Source of the DNA: Bacillus sp. X1(2014)
GTDB lineage: Bacteria; Bacillota; Bacilli; Bacillales_B; DSM-18226
Direction of reading: 5' to 3'
Length of the DNA: 64,000 nt
Assembly: GCF_007678255.1 (NCBI RefSeq)
Contig: NZ_VEED01000006.1
Location: 252,483 to 316,482, forward strand
Shown here: positions 25,482-33,172 of the stretch, piece after piece
Position numbering within the stretch: the first letter of the stretch is position 1
How the letters are laid out: each line of letters starts with the position of its first letter
The notes under the pieces: model-generated
Databases searched by the model: none
Seen by the model: only the letters and a program-made list of their open reading frames with translations
What the model was told of the DNA's origin: nothing
Position numbers and translations under genes: made by a program

Positions 25482-26339
25482 ATGACAGAAAGCCCAATAA
25501 CAAACAACAAGACTTTTTGCATGAGTGAATACGATGTATTAAGACGAGTAATCCTTTGTCAGCCTCAATATATGACAATCCGCGAAGTAATTAATGAAAC
25601 GCAAGAGCATTTTAAAAATGAAGGTATCCATATTGAACGTGCGCTCGAACAGCACGGTGAATTTGTCAAAACACTAAAGAAACATGGTATCGAAGTTATT
25701 TTATTGCCTTACCATAAAAAATATCCTGAACAAGTATTTACTCGGGATATTGGTTTTACACTAGGGCAAACAATCTTTGTTGCCAATATGGCAACAGATG
25801 TTCGTGCAGGGGAGGAAAACGTTTTAAAACAATGGCTGGAGGATGAAGAAATCTCTTATTATAATTTATACGAGGAACGAATTGAAGGCGGAGATGTTGT
25901 GATTGATCGAGAAACAATTTACGTGGGGCTCAGCAATCGGACAGACCAAAAAGCAGCTGAACATTTACAGAGTCTGTTGACTCAATTCAATGTCATTACC
26001 ATCCCATTTAAAGATAAATACCTGCATTTAGATTGTATATTTAATGTCGTTTCACCTGAAGTGGCCCTTATTTACCCAAATGCCTTAACGAAAAAAAACA
26101 TCGAGTTTTTTGCTTCACGCTATGAATTAATTGAAGTTTCGCATGAAGAACAATTTCAATTGGGCACAAATGTATTAAGTATAGGCAACAAACGAGTATT
26201 TAGTCTGCCGGTCAATAGGAAGGTAAACAAACAGCTTCGTAACCGGGGATTTGAAGTTATTGAGGTGGATATCACAGAAATCATTAAATCTGGCGGTTCC
26301 TTCCGTTGTTGCACCCTTCCTATTTTACGAGAAACGTAA
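25482..26339 (+). CDS. DDAH-like guanidino-group hydrolase (YkgA type)
   Basis: A 285-residue protein of the amidinotransferase/DDAH superfamily. The catalytic triad is visible: EGGD (135-138), His182 in YLHLDCIFN, and the Cys pair in GGSFRCCTLP (271-280), one of which is the nucleophile. FTRDIGFTLG (about 86-95) is the substrate-side Asp motif. The family hydrolyses dimethylarginine or other arginine derivatives to citrulline-type products; B. subtilis YkgA is the closest relative I recall. AGGAGG precedes the ATG. It is the only gene between two rlmH-end-like direct repeats, so it may be cassette cargo. Confidence 0.8.
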   Translation: MTESPITNNKTFCMSEYDVLRRVILCQPQYMTIREVINETQEHFKNEGIHIERALEQHGEFVKTLKKHGIEVILLPYHKKYPEQVFTRDIGFTLGQTIFVANMATDVRAGEENVLKQWLEDEEISYYNLYEERIEGGDVVIDRETIYVGLSNRTDQKAAEHLQSLLTQFNVITIPFKDKYLHLDCIFNVVSPEVALIYPNALTKKNIEFFASRYELIEVSHEEQFQLGTNVLSIGNKRVFSLPVNRKVNKQLRNRGFEVIEVDITEIIKSGGSFRCCTLPILRET

Positions 26340-26355
26340 AATAAAAATATAAAAA

Positions 26356-26409
26356 TGACCATATAAACAACCCCCAAACTCCTAAAGAGCGTGGTTGTTT
26401 ATATAGTCA
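26356..26409 (+). terminator. Hairpin after the DDAH-like gene
   Basis: ATATAAACAACC (26361-26372) pairs with GGTTGTTTATAT (26393-26404), extended outward by ATGAC / GTCAT. There is no long T-run, so termination is likely but not certain. Confidence 0.5.
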
Positions 26410-26443
26410 TAAGATACATTATTTAGCTATATAAAAACTGCCT

Positions 26444-26464
26444 CTATTTATGGTAAGGTTCACC
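26444..26464 (-). repeat. rlmH-3'-end-like direct repeat (att-like site 2)
   Basis: The minus strand reads Gly-Glu-Pro-Tyr-His-Lys-stop, as at the end of rlmH, with only two differences, both synonymous (AAA for AAG, TAG for TAA). It shares a 25-nt block with site 1 (one mismatch). It is overlapped by the inverted repeat TTATGGT (26448-26454) / ACCATAA (26462-26468). Confidence 0.72.
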
Positions 26465-26533
26465 ATAACGCATCAAAATGAGATTCATCTTATTAAGAAC
26501 AAGGCTATGTAACTTTTATTTTTCCATTACGAA

Positions 26534-26569
26534 ACAAATCGTGCGATGCTATATGTTCGCACGACTTGT
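26534..26569. terminator. Strong hairpin downstream of the MaoC operon
   Basis: ACAAATCGTGCGA (26534-26546) pairs with TCGCACGACTTGT (26557-26569), and TTTGTTTTTT follows on the plus strand. It lies 28 bp past the MaoC stop on the minus strand. Confidence 0.6.
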
Positions 26570-26597
26570 CATTTGTTTTTTATGATCACCGAGGATT

Positions 26598-26945
26598 TCA
26601 TCTGGTTACTATCAACCATCCTTTTATGACTACTTTTCCCCCGCATTTTCCTTCTACTCTGATTTTATGCTCCATTTGTTTGATCGTCAGAGTTATTTGA
26701 TCTCCCAAATAAACGGGTGAGGTAAATGTAAATTCATGCTGACACACCCACTCTTGAGGAGTGAGAATTTCGTTCGAAACCATCCATAACACTTTAGCCG
26801 CTGTTAACATTCCCTGGACAATTTTATTAGAAAATCCTTGTTGTTTCGCCGCTTCTATATCTAAATGAATGGGATTGTTATCACCTAAAACTACCGCATA
26901 TCGTTCAACCTCTTCTTCGGTAATTTTATAGGCAAGCTTTTTCAT
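26598..26945 (-). CDS. MaoC-like hydratase/dehydratase, C-terminal-type half
   Basis: A 115-residue single hot-dog domain of the MaoC/(R)-hydratase kind. The catalytic loop is GDNNPIHLD (about 22-30), followed by GF and VQGML. Family members add water to trans-2-enoyl-CoA or remove it from 3-hydroxyacyl-CoA. Its start overlaps the end of the preceding 131-residue gene by 4 bp (ATGA). That product is the matching N-terminal-type half, so the two probably form a heteromeric dehydratase. It is the last gene of the bioY-led operon. Confidence 0.78.
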   Translation of the reverse strand: MKKLAYKITEEEVERYAVVLGDNNPIHLDIEAAKQQGFSNKIVQGMLTAAKVLWMVSNEILTPQEWVCQHEFTFTSPVYLGDQITLTIKQMEHKIRVEGKCGGKVVIKGWLIVTR

Positions 26946-27337
26946 GTCAAACCTCCCAAAATCAAATCCGATACTCCCTCAAAACAAAGTTGTCCATCAT
27001 TACGATATAAATAGAGAGTTTGTTTAATAAAAGTAAGCTTTTGACGTTGAAATGGATTTGTGACTTCAACAATCGCTCTATAGATCTCATCCATATACAT
27101 TCTTTGATGTTGGATACATTTCTGTTTTCGATGAATAATAGGCTGTTGAAGCTCCAAAGGGGTTTCAAGCCATTTATAAGCCATCATTGGCATGGTTGGA
27201 GGAAGAAGAATCGTTTCGGAACCATCGTCTTTTGCCCCCTCAGGATTCTGATAGATAGAATTTTGCTCACCAATCAATTGGACAAATTGCTGTACATCTT
27301 CTTTGGTAAAAATAATTTCATACTCCTTCGTTTTCAT
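26942..27337 (-). CDS. MaoC-like dehydratase, N-terminal-type half
   Basis: A 131-residue protein resembling the N-terminal hot-dog domain of two-domain MaoC dehydratases (FAS1-like dehydratase group). It shows EIIFTKEDVQQFVQLIGEQNSIY at the front and TILLPPTMPMMAYKWLE in the middle. It lacks the catalytic Asp/His loop, as these non-catalytic halves usually do. It overlaps both neighbours (ATGA to the thiolase upstream and to the catalytic half downstream), so the three products are translationally coupled. Substrate chain length is unknown. Confidence 0.68.
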   Translation of the reverse strand: MKTKEYEIIFTKEDVQQFVQLIGEQNSIYQNPEGAKDDGSETILLPPTMPMMAYKWLETPLELQQPIIHRKQKCIQHQRMYMDEIYRAIVEVTNPFQRQKLTFIKQTLYLYRNDGQLCFEGVSDLILGGLT

Positions 27338-28431
27338 ATGGCCACCTCGAATAGGACTGCTGATCCTATTCCTCCACCGCTGCCTATTGCCGCTAGTACA
27401 TATTTGACATTCTCTCGTCTTTGGACTTCGTAGAAAAGCCTCGTTATCAAGATACTTCCCGAAGCTCCATAAGGATGTCCTAACGTTAAAGCTCCTCCGC
27501 GAACATTTATTTTGTCACAAGGAATAGACAGTTCTTTCATAGAAGCGACTATCTTCGAAGAGAAGGCTTCGTTTATTTCAATTAAATTAATATCCGCAAT
27601 GGTTAACCGGTTTCTTTTTAATAAGGCTTGAATAGCCGGAATAGGGGCTGCCCCGGGATAATTGGGATGGACACCTGAGATTTCACTATCCAAAAATCGC
27701 AGGATAGGCTGGAAACCATTATTTAATGCTATACTTTCTTCCATGACAAGAACGGCTGAAGCTCCGTCATGAATACCGCAACTGTTCGCTGCTGTAACCG
27801 TACCGTTCCTTTTAAATATGGGCTTCGCCCTTTTTAATAGTACTTCCAGCTTTCTTTTCCTAAATAGTTCTTCATCCTGATGGTAATCCCCAATCGGAAT
27901 GATCTCCTGAGTAAAATACCCTTTTTCATTCGCCTCCCAGCTACGCTTGTAACTTAATAGTGCATATTCATCCTGCATTTCTTTTGAAATAGCATATTTT
28001 TCTGCCACATATTCAGCGGCAACTCCCATATCGGGGTCGCCAATTTTTTCAGGAGAAAATCTCGCTCTTGATGGAAACGGAGAGGTGCTCGTGCTTTCTA
28101 CACCACCAGCAATGTAACAACGGCCAGCTCCACCTTGGATATAGTAACATGCCATTCGAATCGCTTCTAACCCTGCACTGCATTGACGGTCAATGGTAAG
28201 TCCCGTTACAGAGAGAGGTAATCCTGCTTCTAATGCAGCAAACCGGGCTACGTTTCCACCGGGCCCAACAACATTCCCCAAAATAATGTCATCAATCTTT
28301 TCTTCTAATCCATTCGCTAAATGCTGGAGAAGAGGAACTGCAAGCTCATGTGGCTGAATATCCCGTAAAATTCCACTCATTTTTCCAATTGGTGTACGTT
28401 TCGCATGGACAATTACTGCTCTTTTAATCAC
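27334..28431 (-). CDS. yhfS: Thiolase-family protein (YhfS-like)
   Basis: A 365-residue thiolase. The nucleophilic Cys84 lies in DRQCSAGLEAI, INEAFSSKI and the catalytic His in GGALTLGHPYGASG are present. The second, acid-base Cys of canonical biosynthetic thiolases (CIGGG) is replaced: the motif reads GSGGG, with Gly at about 350. The protein is therefore either a Claisen-type enzyme with altered proton transfer or does a different thioester reaction. With the ligase and bioY it matches the order of B. subtilis yhfU-yhfT-yhfS, known as a BirA target. It overlaps the ligase gene by 8 bp. Confidence 0.8.
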   Translation of the reverse strand: MIKRAVIVHAKRTPIGKMSGILRDIQPHELAVPLLQHLANGLEEKIDDIILGNVVGPGGNVARFAALEAGLPLSVTGLTIDRQCSAGLEAIRMACYYIQGGAGRCYIAGGVESTSTSPFPSRARFSPEKIGDPDMGVAAEYVAEKYAISKEMQDEYALLSYKRSWEANEKGYFTQEIIPIGDYHQDEELFRKRKLEVLLKRAKPIFKRNGTVTAANSCGIHDGASAVLVMEESIALNNGFQPILRFLDSEISGVHPNYPGAAPIPAIQALLKRNRLTIADINLIEINEAFSSKIVASMKELSIPCDKINVRGGALTLGHPYGASGSILITRLFYEVQRRENVKYVLAAIGSGGGIGSAVLFEVAI

Positions 28432-29890
28432 TGGTCACCTTGCTTTCCATTTGTTTTATTAGCTCAGCACGAGCAATCTTTCCGCTTGTTGTATATGGGA
28501 TTTCAGATAGAAAAAACCATTTGCGAGGAATTTTATAAGAAGACAAATACTTCTTACAAAGTCTTTTTAACTCTAATGGGCTGCCCTTTCCTTTCACTGC
28601 CGCAGCCACAACCTGACCCCAATATGAATCTGGCAGACCAATTACAGCAACTTCCTCGACATCCGGATGTAAGGAAATCACTTTCTCTATTTCTTCAGGA
28701 AAAATATTGATTCCTCCATATAAAATCATAGTTTGCTCACGGCCTGAAATATATAAATAACCATCTTCGTCAAAATAGCCCATATCATGGACCGTAGCCC
28801 ATCCCTCTTCATCCTGAATCGAATGAACGGTCCTTCCATCATGATCCATGTATCCATTTATTATCAGTCCACTTCTTACATAGATCTTTCCAACCTCATT
28901 GGGCTTTGCTAAGACATGATCTGGCAGCCGTATTTGCACCTCTACGCCGTAACAAGGCTTCCCTACGGTTGCTGCCTTTTGCATACCATCTCGATCAGAA
29001 AGTACGGTAATGAAGCTCAATTCGCTGGCTCCATAAAACTCATACATGGTTATATTTGGAAAAATATGATAGATTTCCAATTTCGATCTTTCAGACCACT
29101 TTGCACCCGATGAAAGGAGTTTTATAGACTTATTGATTTGAATTCCTTGTTTAAGAAATGCTTCTACCATTACTGGAACGACATACATCGTTGTAATGGG
29201 ATAAGATTGTATCCATGAATGCCCTTCAATAGGGGAAAATTTGTCTAATAGATAAACGGTTCCCCCTAAATACAAAGTGCTAATAGCTCCATAAAGAAAG
29301 TGAGAATGTATTAAGGCTCCAGGAATTAAAACATGATCCGATTCATTTATTTCGAAATCAAAACGGTTACAATCAAAACTTGCCATCCATGAATCCTGGG
29401 AACGAACAAATGCTTTTGGATTTCCGGTTGTGCCAGAAGTGAAGCCCATATAAAAAGGCAAATTTTCTTGAGTATACCTAATGATGGTCGCTTCAAACCG
29501 GGAGATTTCCCGTAAACTGTCATCCAAACTCATTACATTTGGAATCATATATTTAATCTGATAGTAAATTTCTCTTGTTGTGACAATGATCGAAGGATTG
29601 AAAAGTTTTATTCTCTTTTCTAATTCAGTTGTTTTCCATTTCAAATCATAGGGAACCGCAATCCAACCAGCCTTGGATGCACCTGCAAAGAGTTGCAGGA
29701 AAGGGAGCCCATTAGGCAGAAGGATTCCTATTGTTTTATTTTCTGAATGTAGTGAGTAAAGCCAATTTGCCGTTTGATTGACCAATTCACTCCATTTTTG
29801 ATAATTGATTTGTTGATGATTAGTATGGATGGCTATTTTGTTGGGGGAAATTTTAGCGGAAGTTTCATACGATTCAGTTATATTGCCCAT
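28424..29890 (-). CDS. yhfT: AMP-dependent acyl-CoA synthetase (YhfT-like)
   Basis: About 488 residues of the ANL adenylating superfamily. The P-loop-like FTSGTTGNPKAF lies near residue 150, YEFYGASELSF near 285, and the hinge and C-terminal YISGREQTMILYGGINIFPEEIE near 395. The late lysine TTSGKIARAE is intact. It activates a fatty or carboxylic acid as CoA thioester. The start at 29890 is chosen from GAGGTGAT upstream; longer in-frame starts would run into the T-run of an intercistronic terminator. With bioY and thiolase it mirrors the B. subtilis yhfU-T-S set. Confidence 0.83.
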   Translation of the reverse strand: MGNITESYETSAKISPNKIAIHTNHQQINYQKWSELVNQTANWLYSLHSENKTIGILLPNGLPFLQLFAGASKAGWIAVPYDLKWKTTELEKRIKLFNPSIIVTTREIYYQIKYMIPNVMSLDDSLREISRFEATIIRYTQENLPFYMGFTSGTTGNPKAFVRSQDSWMASFDCNRFDFEINESDHVLIPGALIHSHFLYGAISTLYLGGTVYLLDKFSPIEGHSWIQSYPITTMYVVPVMVEAFLKQGIQINKSIKLLSSGAKWSERSKLEIYHIFPNITMYEFYGASELSFITVLSDRDGMQKAATVGKPCYGVEVQIRLPDHVLAKPNEVGKIYVRSGLIINGYMDHDGRTVHSIQDEEGWATVHDMGYFDEDGYLYISGREQTMILYGGINIFPEEIEKVISLHPDVEEVAVIGLPDSYWGQVVAAAVKGKGSPLELKRLCKKYLSSYKIPRKWFFLSEIPYTTSGKIARAELIKQMESKVTSD

Positions 29891-29904
29891 CATTATCACC
29901 TCTA

Positions 29905-29930
29905 TAAAAAAAGACACATCAAGGTGTCTC
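29905..29930 (-). terminator. Intercistronic terminator between bioY and yhfT
   Basis: On the minus strand GACAC / GTGTC with a short loop is followed by T7, between the bioY stop (29938) and the ligase start. It should reduce read-through so bioY is expressed more than the downstream genes. Confidence 0.6.
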
Positions 29931-29937
29931 TTTAGAT

Positions 29938-30516
29938 TTAAATATTTTTAGTTACATGATTAGAGTAGCTCGTTGCTAGTGATCTTGAAAAAACGGGGTG
30001 CTTTCTTAGTCTGTATACTAAAATCGAAGCTAGTACAGCTTTTAACACATCCCCAGGAAGGTAAACTAAACTTAATTTTACAGCATTTAATCCTGAAATG
30101 TGCATGATCAATGCTTGAACAGGGATACCAATTAAATAGATAAGCAGGATTCCAACTGTCAGATTAATAAATAAAACATGGTGTAGTTTTAAATTTGCTA
30201 TACGTGATAAAAGATATCCAATAACGAATGCTGTAATTGGCCAAGAAATTAAATAACCAACACTCGGTCCAACAAATACACTTAAACCGCCTCGACCTCC
30301 CGATAAAAGTGGTACTCCAACAGCAACTAGCAGTAAAAAGACAGTTTGGCTCATTGCTCCTAATCTTGCCCCTAATACTCCCCCGGCAAGAAGAACACCT
30401 AGTGTTTGCAATGTAATAGGTACGGGTGTAAACGAAAGAGTAATAGGCGGAACGATACCTAGAGCACCCATGACAGCAGCAAACACTGCTACAAAGGTAA
30501 TTTCTTTAAGTTTCAT
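29938..30516 (-). CDS. bioY: BioY biotin transporter (S component)
   Basis: A 192-residue membrane protein with six hydrophobic segments. The BioY pattern is clear: PPITLSFTPVPITLQTLGVLLAGGVLGARLGAMSQTVFLLLVAVGVPLLSGGRGG, then GPSVGYLISWPI. It is the substrate-binding component of ECF-type biotin uptake, working with a general energising module encoded elsewhere. GAGGAG precedes the ATG. A perfect-looking BirA operator lies 62-103 bp upstream. As first gene of the operon it corresponds to B. subtilis yhfU. Confidence 0.92.
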   Translation of the reverse strand: MKLKEITFVAVFAAVMGALGIVPPITLSFTPVPITLQTLGVLLAGGVLGARLGAMSQTVFLLLVAVGVPLLSGGRGGLSVFVGPSVGYLISWPITAFVIGYLLSRIANLKLHHVLFINLTVGILLIYLIGIPVQALIMHISGLNAVKLSLVYLPGDVLKAVLASILVYRLRKHPVFSRSLATSYSNHVTKNI

Positions 30517-30577
30517 TTCTACATTCTCCTCAAAGTAAATATGTAATTAATTCAATTTTGATTATATTCAATTTCAA

Positions 30578-30620
30578 AACAAATTGTCAACCTGACATTA
30601 ATTATAGTTAACAATTTGTT
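30578..30620 (-). promoter_or_regulatory. BirA operator upstream of bioY
   Basis: Arms AACAAATTGTCAAC (30578-30591) and GTTAACAATTTGTT (30607-30620) form a 14-bp inverted repeat with one mismatch and a 15-bp spacer. This is the arrangement of Bacillus biotin-repressor sites (TTGTTAAC and GTTAACAA half-sites). It predicts repression of bioY-yhfT-yhfS-MaoC genes when biotinoyl-AMP-bound BirA is abundant. Confidence 0.85.
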
Positions 30621-30671
30621 TTAAAAAATAAATTAAGTTGCGCTCATTTTATCAAAGAATACAAAAAGAGC

Positions 30672-30700
30672 TTGGCAGACCAAACCCTTTTGTTTATATA
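30672..30700 (+). promoter_or_regulatory. SigA-type promoter for a short plus-strand transcript
   Basis: TTGGCA (30672-30677), a 17-bp spacer and TATATA (30695-30700). A ribosome site, a 12-codon ORF and a terminator follow within 140 bp. Confidence 0.55.
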
Positions 30701-30741
30701 AGCAAATCATTCCAAATGAATAGTAAAGGAAGGATAACCAT

Positions 30742-30780
30742 ATGTACTCTACACAAGTAATATATTCAGTCATAGACTAA
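30742..30780 (+). CDS. Possible 12-residue micro-ORF or small RNA
   Basis: A 12-codon ORF (MYSTQVIYSVID) stands behind GGAAGG (30728-30733) and ends in TAA, with another in-frame stop next to it. A promoter lies upstream and a terminator (30797-30836) downstream, so a transcript of roughly 130 nt is expected. Whether the peptide matters or the unit is a small RNA or decayed gene cannot be told. It lies between the rlmH end and the bioY operator. Confidence 0.35.
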   Translation: MYSTQVIYSVID

Positions 30781-30796
30781 TAGAAAATTACCTGTT

Positions 30797-30836
30797 GAAA
30801 AGCCCGGATCACAAATTGTTTGTGGCCGGGCTTTTT
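30797..30836 (+). terminator. Terminator of the short transcript
   Basis: GAAAAGCCCGG / CCGGGCTTTTTC stem with inner ACAAA / TTTGT pairing and a T5 run. Confidence 0.8.
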
Positions 30837-30892
30837 CATTTTATCTTATCAAAAAATGAAAGGACAAAAAATTTAGATTTAAAAAACCTCAT

Positions 30893-30913
30893 TTACTTAT
30901 GGTAAGGTTCACC
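30893..30913 (-). other. 3' end of rlmH acting as att-like site 0
   Basis: The last six codons and stop of rlmH (Gly-Glu-Pro-Tyr-His-Lys-stop) form the copy of the att-like 21-mer that stays inside the gene. The two other copies are at 26444-26464 and 25280-25300. The equivalent place in staphylococci is the SCC integration site. Confidence 0.6.
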
Positions 30914-31372
30914 CCGATTAATCCGAAACGCTCGATAAATCTGCTCAACGAGTATGAGCCTCATCAGTTGGTGGGGGAAGGTCATCCGTGAAAAGGAAAG
31001 CTGTTCATTCGACCGTTTGATTACTTCCTCACTCAACCCCAGCGATCCGCCAATCACGAAAGCGATTTTACTTTTTCCATAGGTTGCAAGCTTATCTAGT
31101 GAATCCGCTAGTTCTTCCGATGATCCTAATTTTCCTTGAATCGCTAGTGCAATGACATATGTATCTTGGCTAATCTTTGCTAAAATTCGTTCGCCTTCTT
31201 TTTGCTTTACTTGCACCATTTCCAGCTCACTTAATACTTCTGGTGCTTTTTCATCAGGAACTTCAATCACGTCGACCTTTGCATAAGCCGTCAGCCGTTT
31301 TAAATATTCCTCAATACCCTGCTTTAAATATTTCTCTTTTAATTTGCCAACCGTAATAATGGAGATATTCAC
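30893..31372 (-). CDS. rlmH: 23S rRNA pseudouridine-1915 N3-methyltransferase
   Basis: A 159-residue SPOUT methyltransferase that methylates the pseudouridine at position 1915 (E. coli numbering) in helix 69 of 23S rRNA. The trefoil-knot SAM motif [13 protein letters not shown] (about 105-117) and the C-terminal [28 protein letters not shown] are complete and of normal length. It lies left of yyzF and htrA, as in other Bacillus genomes. Its 3' end is duplicated twice further left, suggesting use as a cassette integration site. Confidence 0.95.
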   Translation of the reverse strand: MNISIITVGKLKEKYLKQGIEEYLKRLTAYAKVDVIEVPDEKAPEVLSELEMVQVKQKEGERILAKISQDTYVIALAIQGKLGSSEELADSLDKLATYGKSKIAFVIGGSLGLSEEVIKRSNEQLSFSRMTFPHQLMRLILVEQIYRAFRINRGEPYHK

Positions 31373-31419
31373 AATCCACAGCCCTTTTCAACTTGATTAC
31401 AAACAGTTTACAAACAAGA

Positions 31420-31609
31420 TATCCACAGAAGTTATCCACATATTCACAATTTTTATCCACATCTTGTATGGAATCACTTGTTCGCCACAACATATGTAGC
31501 TTGATTTTGACAATATTCACAGTGTGTTGATAAGTTATCCCCATCTATTTTCGATAAAACTGGAAATGTCTCAAATTGATCCACAATATCATCTAAGGCA
31601 ATATCCACA
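31420..31609. promoter_or_regulatory. DnaA-box cluster between rlmH and yyzF
   Basis: Perfect DnaA boxes TTATCCACA at 31432-31440 and 31453-31461, with near matches at 31420-31427, 31535-31543 (TTATCCCCA) and 31602-31609, all on the same strand. A DnaA-box cluster at this locus (yydA) is known from B. subtilis and helps control initiation. Confidence 0.65.
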
Positions 31610-31638
31610 TGTTCCTCACAGCTATAAATCATTTTCAT
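31474..31638 (-). CDS. CxxH/CxxC small protein (YyzF-like)
   Basis: A 54-residue protein with CEEH at residues 7-10 and CEYC at 40-43, a likely structural zinc site. It matches the small CxxH/CxxC proteins found next to rlmH in Bacillus (YyzF in B. subtilis). The start is ATG at 31638, with GGTTGACGG upstream as a weak site. Function is unknown. It overlaps the DnaA-box cluster, so some of its codons also serve as protein-binding DNA. Confidence 0.8.
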   Translation of the reverse strand: MKMIYSCEEHVDIALDDIVDQFETFPVLSKIDGDNLSTHCEYCQNQATYVVANK

Positions 31639-31732
31639 CCGTCAACCTTTCTTACGCTTATTATTTAATATTATTGTTTGCACGATAATCAACTGTCATA
31701 CAAGATCCCTCAATAACTTATACATAATACCA

Positions 31733-31774
31733 CAAAAAAAACAGGGAGGTGACTTGTTCACCTTCCTGTTTTTT
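31733..31774 (-). terminator. Terminator of htrA
   Basis: AAAACAGGAAGGTGA / TCACCTCCCTGTTTT stem on the minus strand followed by T8. Confidence 0.85.
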
Positions 31775-31782
31775 ATCGAACA

Positions 31783-33027
31783 TTATTGGGTTGTATCTCC
31801 TGATAAGGTTAAAGTCGTTTGCTTCACCTTCCCATCGCGGTAAAATTTAATCTTTAACTGTTCACCAATTTTCTTTTTCTGGTACAAATGTTTCCGAAGA
31901 TCAATGACGTCATTAATCTTTTCCCCATCCATCTCGACAATAACATCTAATTCTTGTAAACCAGCTTGCGCCGCTGGAGAATTCGGTACAACTTGTCTTA
32001 AGGCAACCCCATAATTGATATCTCGAGGTAATTTCAACGCTTCTTCTTGGTAGTAGGCAGGAATTTCAGCGACTGATTTTAAATCGACGCCCATGTAAGG
32101 ACGCTTAACAGATCCAAACCTTTCAAGGTCATCAATGATCGGCCGTGCTGAGTTAATAGGAATCGATAAACCAATTCCTTCTACAGCATTTTGGGCAATC
32201 TTCATGGAGTTAATTCCAACAAGCTGTCCTGCAATATTAATCAATGCCCCGCCGCTGTTACCAGGATTGATTGCGGCATCTGTTTGCAGTACTTCTGCAT
32301 TCCAGTCAATGACCCCATCTTGATTAATATCAACAGGAATCGTCCGCTTCAGCCCAGAGATGATTCCTTGTGTGACGGACCCTGAGAAGGTCGCACCAAG
32401 CGGATTTCCGATCGCGATGACCGGTTCTCCCATTTTTAAACTATCCGAATCACCAAACTCAGCCACCTTTTTAATCTTGGCTGCATCAACCTCAAGCACC
32501 GCTAAATCCGTCCAAACATCACTGCCGAGCAGTTTAGCTGGAATCTTTGTCCCATCGCTAAAGCTTACTTCTAGCTTAGTTGCTCCTTCAACCACATGGT
32601 GATTCGTGACAACGTAAGCCTTTCCTCCTGCTTTTTTATAGACCACACCTGATCCTGTTCCGGCTGCTTCTTCCTCTGAGGCCGCTTCATCATCTGTCCA
32701 AAAGTTTGATGACTGGATGTTATTAATTCCGACAACGGCATCAGCAGCCTTATCAACTGCTTTCGTTGTGTTTGTGTTCACATCATAGGAAATCTGTTTT
32801 TGAGTGAAATTTTGATTCTGATTATTATTATTAGTTGATTCTACGGCATTGTTTTGATTTGTTTCAATTTGATAGGGAAGAATCCCGCGATTTGATAGGG
32901 CAGGAATAGAAATAATAACAAGAATGGCTCCAAGGATCGCCCCAACAACACTGGCAAGGAAGACTCCGCCTCTATTTCCTTTCTGTTCCCTGAAGCGGTT
33001 TTGTGATTGATCATCATAGTAACCCAC
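31783..33027 (-). CDS. htrC: Membrane-anchored HtrA-type serine protease
   Basis: A 414-residue DegP/HtrA protease. A short cytoplasmic N-terminus precedes one membrane helix (about 22-44) and an Asn/Gln-rich linker. The trypsin-like domain has His144 (TNHHVVEG), Asp174 (DVWTDLAVLEV) and Ser258 (NPGNSGG). A C-terminal PDZ domain (about 310-405) carries YMGVDL and SPAAQAGLQELDVI. It degrades or refolds misfolded proteins at the outer face of the membrane. It is the last gene linked to the walRK cluster, called yyxA or yycK in B. subtilis. It is separated from walJ by a MITE-like repeat, so here it may have its own promoter. Confidence 0.93.
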   Translation of the reverse strand: MGYYDDQSQNRFREQKGNRGGVFLASVVGAILGAILVIISIPALSNRGILPYQIETNQNNAVESTNNNNQNQNFTQKQISYDVNTNTTKAVDKAADAVVGINNIQSSNFWTDDEAASEEEAAGTGSGVVYKKAGGKAYVVTNHHVVEGATKLEVSFSDGTKIPAKLLGSDVWTDLAVLEVDAAKIKKVAEFGDSDSLKMGEPVIAIGNPLGATFSGSVTQGIISGLKRTIPVDINQDGVIDWNAEVLQTDAAINPGNSGGALINIAGQLVGINSMKIAQNAVEGIGLSIPINSARPIIDDLERFGSVKRPYMGVDLKSVAEIPAYYQEEALKLPRDINYGVALRQVVPNSPAAQAGLQELDVIVEMDGEKINDVIDLRKHLYQKKKIGEQLKIKFYRDGKVKQTTLTLSGDTTQ

Positions 33028-33172
33028 TTTACACCATTCCTCACTTTCCGAAAGATTGCTACCGTTTATTTTGGCTTATAATTACAATTATACTCGCTCT
33101 TCTTTAAATTACTAATTAATAACTATGTATTAATAAAAACTTACGACTTTGTTCATAGATTTTTAATAAATA

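Noticed and set aside
27334..28431. Frameshift in the thiolase to explain the missing Cys
   Set aside because: The frame is continuous to a normal C-terminus, with the Gly-rich motif in place. The residue is substituted, not lost.
25301..30892. Complete SCC element
   Set aside because: No ccr-type recombinase or other mobility gene is in the interval, so only the att-like repeats and cargo can be claimed.
31311..31544. 77-residue minus-strand ORF overlapping rlmH and the small zinc-protein gene
   Set aside because: It is out of frame with both recognised genes, which have family motifs. It lacks a ribosome site.
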